Position numbers and translations under genes: made by a program. Source: Undaria pinnatifida (Eukaryota; Sar; Phaeophyceae; Laminariales; Alariaceae). From it: 64,000 nt of DNA. The stretch covers positions 13,310,847 to 13,374,846 of the forward strand of contig JABAKD010000002.1 of assembly GCA_012845835.1 (NCBI GenBank). Direction: 5' to 3'. Every line of letters starts with the position of its first letter. Position 1 is the stretch's first letter. The notes under the pieces were generated by a model. It was not told the origin of the DNA. It made no database searches and saw only the letters and a list, made by a program, of their open reading frames with translations. Below, in pieces: positions 53,617 through 62,600 of the stretch.

Positions 53617-56600
53617 CTCTCGTTGTTGTTGTTGTCTCTTGTTGTTGTTGTTCTCACATTAACTCGCATAATCAAGTCCGTGGTCACAGGACAGGCTCCA
53701 GTCACTCTGGAGCTGAGGAGTACCCCAGGGAAAAACACAAACAAACCAAAGGTGGTGCACGCATATATCACAGCTGACGCAATTCATGCCTCCGCCAGAA
53801 ACATATGAAAAGCAACTGAGTTGAATCGACACACGACCCGTATGAAAATACGTAAATGTGTGGTGAGCGTAAGCTTTATTTATCCCACCCCATCCGCCGG
53901 AGGATAAAAAAAGAAAAAAAGAAATAAAATAAAAACCATACGAGTGATCGCCCAAGTATACAAATAAAAGCATACCGAAAAGACCCGTGCTACGATGGAG
54001 GTATACCTTTTTTTGGCGAAAATGTTTTGTGATGAAACCATGGGGCTCCTTCACCCAAAATCGTCGGGAAAAAAAAAAATAATAGGCCATTTTTTTCGCA
54101 TGACTCTCGTTGTATACCTAGGCCGGGGGGGGTTGTTGTCCGGTACAGCATCCTTTATTTTTGCTCCAAAAAAAAAAGTTTGCACCTCAGAAAAAAACGT
54201 GGTGCGCCTCTGTCACCTCTATCGTAGCACGCGTCCAACAAAAAAAAGAACGACGTTTACACGATTTTGGGTTAATATAAGGAGCCCCGTCATCAAGAAA
54301 ACAAAAAAACCAAAAAGAGGTATACCTTAGTACCTTGATACCTTTATCATAGTTTTTGTTGCATACTCGTACGTACCGAGGGTACCAGTACTGTGCGGTA
54401 CACGCGGGGAATTATTTGCAATCCTGATCTTCAGCACTAGCGGTGCTGGTCTTGGTTGCAAGATGTACACCGTCGCCATTGCAATTGTTTTGGTACACTT
54501 CGCCAACCAAACGTTTCAAGAGTCCGTTCTTGATCGAGGCACAGAGCCAATTGCACGAGTGGCTTCTAGTCGGTGGCGAAAATGTAGGAATGACACTATT
54601 AATATATGAAATGCTATGTAGACTCAGCCATAAACTCGCCACGTAGTGCTGGTCGGTGTTACTTTTCCGGGTCACTTGCGAGGTGGCTAGTTGTTTTTGC
54701 TTGAGTTTTTGCAAGCGTTTTGTCCCTCCTGTTCAACTTACGACACCCCCGGCGGGATTTCAAGCCAGCCACGACCCTAAGGGAAAGGTTTCATGATACT
54801 ATCGTACCGCACCGTACGGCTAAGATACTCAAAATAAAGGAATAACGACGAAGAACACACCCTCAAATATTAAGCTGCCTCAGAGTCTCTGGCACGGAGC
54901 TGTGCGACGCAGACCACGGTGCTGCCATTTTTCGGCGAGTCAGTCGATCTACAGGGTAGGGTCGAGTGTGTACCTGCGCCACTACGTATGTCCATACCGC
55001 TGCTTCCGACCTTTCTCGGCAATGAAACAATAGCAGCAGGTGGGTTAGATCAATGTTAGGCCGGTCGAGGCTTAATTGTAGTATAGCGACCAAAACCGAC
55101 CCGTGAGATCCGATGACCCGACCCGGCTCGACCCGCGAGAGTTTTAGAAACCTCCTGACCTGGCCCGCGGGTCGGGGTATGACCCATGAAAAGCCCTGGC
55201 TATTATTCTGCGGGCTCATACCGCTTGTATTTCGCTTTTTGCAGGTGGTTTTCGATCGCGACCTTCTCATCACCCACATGGTGTCTCCCGAAGGGGAGCA
55301 GCTGAAGCTGGTGGAAGCGATCGACCCGAAGGGGCAGAACGTGGAAGGCTGGATGCTAGAGCTGGAGGGACAGATGCGGCTTACGGCAAGAAAGCAGAAA
55401 CACTATTATTGTATACGTTTTGCGACAACCTGTTTTTTTTGGGGGGGGACATTATTAGAGTTCGGGAACCGAACCAAAAATATGGTGTTTTTTTGTTTGT
55501 TTGCGAGAAATGATTGCGTAGGCGTTTTGGCTCACATTCTGTGGTTTGAAGAATTGACATGGATTGCAGCCGCATATGGCAGTGTTTTGGTTGATTGCGC
55601 AAGTGGCAATCCCAAGCGGGTACAACACGGGACGGTGCTGGCAGACTGGTAGACTACGCGAACAGACGACAATATGCTGTCGCTAGTAGCTGGCCTGCAG
55701 CTGCTGGGCCAGGTATTCGTACCCTCGTCATGTTGCTGTTCTTGATTGAAAACAGGAGACTTGACCTACGGTAGCCCAACCCGAGTTCAACAGCAGCAGT
55801 GAACTTGCCTATATCGTCTGTCTCGACGAAGGAAAATGATGAGCACCTTGAATTATACTAAATTACAGCTTCGATAAGAAAGATGCAACATCTTTTTTTC
55901 CGGGGCTTTCTTCTTTATTATTACATTATTAGAGAATGCTATGAGTGATCAACGTTGAAGCTCATACCGCAGACTGTCGGATGGCAAGCTACAATATTTA
56001 TAACGATGAGTGAGAACGTCGACTATGGCTGGGTGCTTGAGTTGGAGGGACAGATGCGGCCTACGGGTAACGCCCGCCTACGGTGTAGCAGAAACATTGC
56101 TTACATTGTTTCAACAGCGTTTTCGTGGTGCACGATGCCCTGGCCATGCTATGCCTACACATATCGAGTCAATGGTGAAACTTTACTATTGTGTATTCTT
56201 GTTCAATTTCACCGACCAATTATACCTAATTACCTGGTTAGACGAGACCTCCTGCCCCAATCGATGATCCTCGCCCGGAATGTACTTCCGCATTAATCTT
56301 ACTATATAGACGTACATGGTGTGTATCAAGCTCAAACTTATCGTAGTGCGGTAAACTACTGGAATGTTTCGTGTGACTAAAAACCAACGTTGGGGGCGCT
56401 GACTGGTTCAGCACTATCGTACTTTGGCCACATTCTCCAAGTTTTGCCTCGCGCCGAGCACGTGGTTCCTAGAGTCAACTCTGGCATTACATGCCGCCGG
56501 GCGTGCATCCTCAAATTGATCGAGCTCACAGCTGATGTATTTGCAATAAATAATTTTGTATTGGTCTCTTTGAATGCAAACCCAGGGTGGAGGCGGTTTA

Positions 56601-59600
56601 CAACAAGGAATAATCAAGTCAGGTACCTAGCTTCGAGGGAATATGCGCAGGCTGACAAACACGACCCTCTTCCCTCAACCTCTCCCGTTCAGGTTCGAGA
56701 TCATATGTACCGGGCAATACAAGACTACCTATGCTCGGAGCGGTGCGAATGGATGCAGAAGTGGCCGGGGATGTGCGTCTTGAACGCCTCTCAGCTGCAC
56801 TGGACTCTGGAAACAGAGGAATTGCTCCTCGAAAAGGCCGGGGAGGCACCTGCCGCCATGCTCACGCGCCAGGTATTTTGTCGAAACATTTCGCCCGATA
56901 ACTAGAGTTCTGTGTCGGCACGATGTAAATCAATGATCATCAACGAGCGAAAAAAGTCGAAAAGTGGAAATGATGATGATTACATGACGATGATGATTGA
57001 ATCCATGAACACCGTTGAGCATAAAAAGCTGCAAAGTGGGCATGATGAACCCTATGCACGATCAAAAATGAATTGAAGGCGAGTACCGCGTGGGTGGGGG
57101 GAAGGAAAGACGCCCGTGACCACGGCTTGTCCAGAGGAAGGTCGCTGAGGGTAAGCAAAGCTTCTTGCGAGTTGAGCTGGAGAGAAAAATGATGCTTGAG
57201 AAAATAAAAAAAAGCGTGCTTACGATAGAGGCAGCAAAATTTTGACATTTTTCTTTCTGAAATGACGAGGTTTCTCAACACAAAATCGTTCGTTTTTCCG
57301 TTTTTTGTTTTGCAGTGTGAATTGTTCGTACACCCCGACCATTGTTTTTGTTCATCGGATTGCACTCTTGGTTTACGCAAAGTTAGGTTCCGTGGTAAGG
57401 CGTAGAACTCCAGAAGAAAAAAATAATAATAGAGTACATTTTACATTAGCATGCGCATCTTTAGCTTGCATTTGTTGTTGTAGTTCGGACACCATGTTAC
57501 ATCATCGCCAACCAGCTGTGGCCGATGATGTAATGGTACTTTATTTCGTCGCCAATTTTTTCCCTCTGAAGGCTCCATCGGGTTGATCACCCCGTTAAAA
57601 CTGTACCGTTCTGGGAGCATATTACTTGGGATTAGTGTAGGAAAAAGTTGAAACAATGTTGAACTTCCAAAAGGGTCAATTAAGCCACCACCTAATAGTG
57701 TAGCCGTTACTCGGAGAAACTAAAGGTAGCCGTTTCCCGGAGGTGCCTACCATCCGACCTACTGAATTGGAGTAGGCTTTCCACACTTAACGTGAAGGAA
57801 GACTTGTTTAACGTGGGATACATTTGCTCTTGGGACGGGGCTTTAGTGATCGCGCGCGACAAGCTGTTGTCGCGGCGAAAACCGGACGTGCTCTGTGTCG
57901 TATGCTGGGCTCTATGGTCCTGAGGGCTAATACCATGAATGTCATAAGTATCCCCCCCCGTCCCGTCCTCCCCCCCCCCCCCCCCCCGTGAGAACGTTGA
58001 AATGGCAATATAAAGCAAAGAATACGCCAGAAAAGAGGTTGCCAGCCATGGTTGATAGGGCTGTATGAGAGAAAATAACAAAAGGGCGAGCTAGAATACG
58101 ATGGGATAACGTAGTCGAGAGAATATGGAAGGATTCAGGCGGGGACCAAACAGGGGTACTGTCTATAGAGAAATTCGGCGGGTACAAGACAGAAGTAAGA
58201 GAAAGAATAGAAGAAAGAGAAAGGCAAGCGCTAAGAAATAAGGTGAAAGAGGACAAACACTTTAGAGATATACGGGGAGTTGAGGGAAGATATTGGGGTG
58301 AAAACGTATTTGCACGGCCCAATGGACTACGCGAAGAAGCTGAAACTGCGATTTCGTGTAGAGGACCTAGACCTACCAGAAAGAAAAACGAGATATACCA
58401 GTAGCCCGGAGGAGGAGGACGTGGCTACAAATATGTGCCCGTGCGGCACAACAATAGGGAGTAGGACTCACATAGTTAGATAATGTGAAATATACAAGGA
58501 GGAACGGGATGCATTAGAGGAGGAGATAAAGAACGTAAACGTATATTACATGGCAGAGTTTGGTTGACTAGAGAGTAGCGAGAAAACGTTCGCTATCCTA
58601 GGAGATAGATGGTGGCGGCAGACGGTGAAGCAGGACGGGGATAGGATAAGCAAACCGTTTCTATGTAGTATATGGAAGAAGAGTAATGAGCGCCCAAACG
58701 CTGGAGGTGTCTCTGTTAGGAATAGGAACGGCGCTCCGTCTCGAAAGGGATGCGTGGTCAATGGCCGAATGGCCAAGGCAAGCAACAAATGAGTACGCCC
58801 CCCCCCCGTCCCCAAACCCAACGTGTGTTTTTATATCCCGTTTGTTTTTACAGTAGCACACCTGGAAATGTGGTGAGCTTCAGCTTTATTTTTCCCAATC
58901 CGCCGGAGGATAAAAAAAAAGTAGAAAAAAAAAGTAGCACATACTTTTCTCACTTCCGTTTCATTTGTTTCCATTGTTTTAAATTCATCTCCATGTTTTG
59001 CCCCGTTCGGTTCCATCGGCGTTCTTTCATGGGCAGTTGGCTCAGCTAGAAGACATGGTAGTTCTCGTGCGGGGTAAGCTATCGGATAGTGCGAGGACCA
59101 CGGTCGGGGCTCTGACGGTCATCGATGTGCACGCCCGCGACGTGATGATCAAGCTAGCCTACGAGAAGGTCGCGGAAAAGTGAGCAATTTTGTTGTTTCA
59201 GTTTTCCCCCAACACACGTTTGAACGCCCGAAAATGTGTCAACCTTTTTGCTGTGTAGCGCTCGCCGCCGGGCACGATTCCTTAAATCGTTTGCTTCTAG
59301 CGTGCCCTAAGAAGTAAACCTGGCGATTTATTGGGCGATATCTTATTCGCAGACCTGTGTTGTATATACTGTACAAGGTTCTCCCTCGGGGCGGGGTTGA
59401 TTTGATATTCCCGGGGGGTGTCGCAAGTCGAAAAAGGGGAGCTCCAATGATATTGTATGAACTACTTGCTTTGCTGCCGCTGTATGCTTCGTATTTCTGA
59501 CAGGAGGTCCGACTAGTTGTGTTTGATGGTAGCTTTTGGGCGTGAAAATGGTGTCGTGGTTCGATCTCTTGCTGCAGTGCACCAACTACACATACATCAT

Positions 59601-62600
59601 ACACCGTGACTATCGGCACAAATGCAAGGGCTTGAAGCACGGATTCCGTTGTACCGCTGCTGCTGTTCTGATGTCTTCTGATTTTGTGGCTGCCAGGCTG
59701 AGCGGCTGCTTTTGAAAAAGACACCCACTTCTCTTTGGATCGTTTTGTGTGCCTATGACGGCAAACGCTCCAGTCACACACACAGAAGCGCAAGCACAAC
59801 ACGTACACATGCACATAAAAGCGCCGCCATCCGTGGCTGTCACAAAGAAGAGAGATCACAGCGCGGCTGCCGTTGTACTGTGTCTACCATAAGTAGAAAG
59901 CCTGGAGGGCCATATATGATGCAGCAGCAAAGCATCAGCGCCAGGAAAAACTGAAACATAAGGGTTTCTATGGACACTGCGCAGCTCGGCGAAGAGGAAA
60001 GCAACCCCTCAAAAATGTACTTTTTCGAGCGACTTTGAACGCGCAGAGTTCTTGGCATGGACCCCGGCCTGGAGCATACTTGCATAGTCATGCACAGACA
60101 GCCTTCCTGCGTGCCCCGCCGCCGAACGCGCGAAAAACTACAGTCGGACGACGGAACAGACAATGCAAACGTGCAAAAGAATACGCATTTTGTACATAGT
60201 AAGACCAACTATTATGGGAAATATTTTGAGATATTATTTCTCTTTTCAACAGGAATCTCCGACGCCAAAAACGAAAACCATCCACTATGGGACCATAAAT
60301 CATCCTTATTTCTGGGTTCAGAAATAATCGAGGCCAGAAATCAGCGGATTCGGTGATTTCTGAGCCCAGAAATAACAGCTCTTCCAACCTCTCAGAACTG
60401 GGATTATTTGACTTTTGGATACTACCTCGTACCAAGTATCATATGTCACCACTGCCTATACTTTACCTGGTATGATACCTGTCTGCTGTACACGTCACCC
60501 GTCACCCCCAACAAATAATCACAAACACACCCACGACAGCATACCGCGCTTGTTGTGTGCGAGACAGAGCTTCGTCCTCACACGAAGGCGACAACAGCAG
60601 CAAACCACTTTCCGAAAATCAGACGCCATAATGGACGCCCCTTATTTCTGATGCAGTTATTTCTGGAGCCTCAAAACCACAAAAATAATCGCCAAAAAAA
60701 ATCGCTCAATTTTTATTTCCATAATAGTAGGTCTAGTATCTAAGCGATGCATATTGTGTTGCGCGCGGTGCGCGTTTTTGCTCAAACACCTCGGAGATTA
60801 AAAAGCGCGTTAAATACTAAAATACCGTACTTTGGTCAACTACAAGGTCGGCGTGCCGCGACCTTAATCTTTGGTCAACTACAAGGTCGGCGTGCCGCGA
60901 CCTTAATCGGTATCTTTTCGAGAAACAAATGGGCTCCAACTTGTGACGCAATCCATGTATCCAACCCAACGCTAATGAGCACAACTAATGAGCACAAGCA
61001 ATCACAACACTATGCACCGGTAATTGTTAGCAATGCCCCTCCCCCCGAAATTGTTAGCAAAATAAGCAACCCCTTGAAATTTTTACCACGCAGCTCTGTT
61101 TTACCTTGAACCACGCTGTACTCAGCGCAGTTCCGCCAGGCCATATGCGTCACCCTCCGCTCCCTAAGATTCCTCCCCGACGAACCCCCAACGTTCGTCA
61201 TCGACCAACGATCTCGGTTTACTTAGGTCTGACTTTTCGTGGACGAGCCAGTTACGCTAGTTACTTGCTACTTTTCGGTGCACCCCTACCCCCAACCTTC
61301 TTCATCAGCCACCCTGATGTTGGACCTTGCTACCAGCAAAGCCTCCAAACCTGAGCCAACTCGGTTTGGTTAGTTCTGACTTTCCAAAATGTCTCTCGGG
61401 TATATCTGGATCTGACTTTCCAACGCACTTCGGTTTATCTTAGGTCTGACTTTCCAACTTATCTCGGGGTTTATCTTAGGTCTGACTTTCCAACGTATTT
61501 CGGTTTATCTTAGGTCTGACTTTTCGTGGACGAGTCAGTTGCGATACTACTGGAACGACGGGGACCTCTGGGCGGAAATGGTGGCGGCGAGGCGCCCGTA
61601 CGGATACGAGTACCTTGGAAATTCGTTCCGTCTCGTGATCACGCCGCTGACGGATAAGTGTTACTTAACGCTCATGGGAGCGCTGCAGATGATCCTTGGC
61701 GGTGCCCCGGCAGGTAAGGAAAATCGAGCACTACACAATATGTTGATTGTGCTTGATCATGATACAGCAACGGCGATGGTTGATTATGGAAGGGAGTTGT
61801 AATAGAGGATTGGATGTACGTGTTGAAGTGGGAAATTCATCTCCGTCGGGCGGCATTTTCCATTGTGCTTAGGCATCCTTGCTCACTTGATTTTTCCTTC
61901 GGTGATAAGACTTGATGAATGCATGGATGCCCGGCAAAGGAGCAAATGATACTTTTGGCCATCTGCTGGTAACCCTGCCACCTCTGCTGTTGGTACAAAG
62001 GATGAGCCCGACGTGCTTCAAGGATAAAGAAAAACAAAACATTCTGCGCTGTTGTATTGCTCAGCGCTCACACCGAATGACGCGTGCAACGGCAAGGGTA
62101 GCAAGTTTTTTTAACAAGCTTTGTCTGACCGATCGGGCCGCCTAACCGAAAAACAACCCCGTATCGTTGGAGTGCCTTTTTTGTTATTACAACATTGATT
62201 GTTGGTTGTATGCCTGCCTTGGCCGCGTCATCGCGCATCAGGCTAAATCAAGCGCTCTATTTTTCTCAACGCCCATGGCTTAGGTGAGAAGTAGATATTC
62301 ACAAAGCAGGACCTCGTAAGTGTTTTGGAACACCCCTACCGTTGCGTGTGCTTGACCACCCTAACCCAAGCAGGTTACATGAGGCCTCTGCTGCCCCAAC
62401 GACCGCGTTTGCTGGGGATGACGCGGACGACACTCTCATCTCGTACAGATCCTATCCAGTTCTGCCACAACCTCTGTTCTCCGGGTTTTGATTAGTCTTA
62501 GAAGAACATTTTGACGGGATTGCTACTCATTCTACAAGCCATTTTCGCCCCCACCCACAGAGCCACCCATCAACGTGCCTCCGATGGCTGCATTTTCGTG

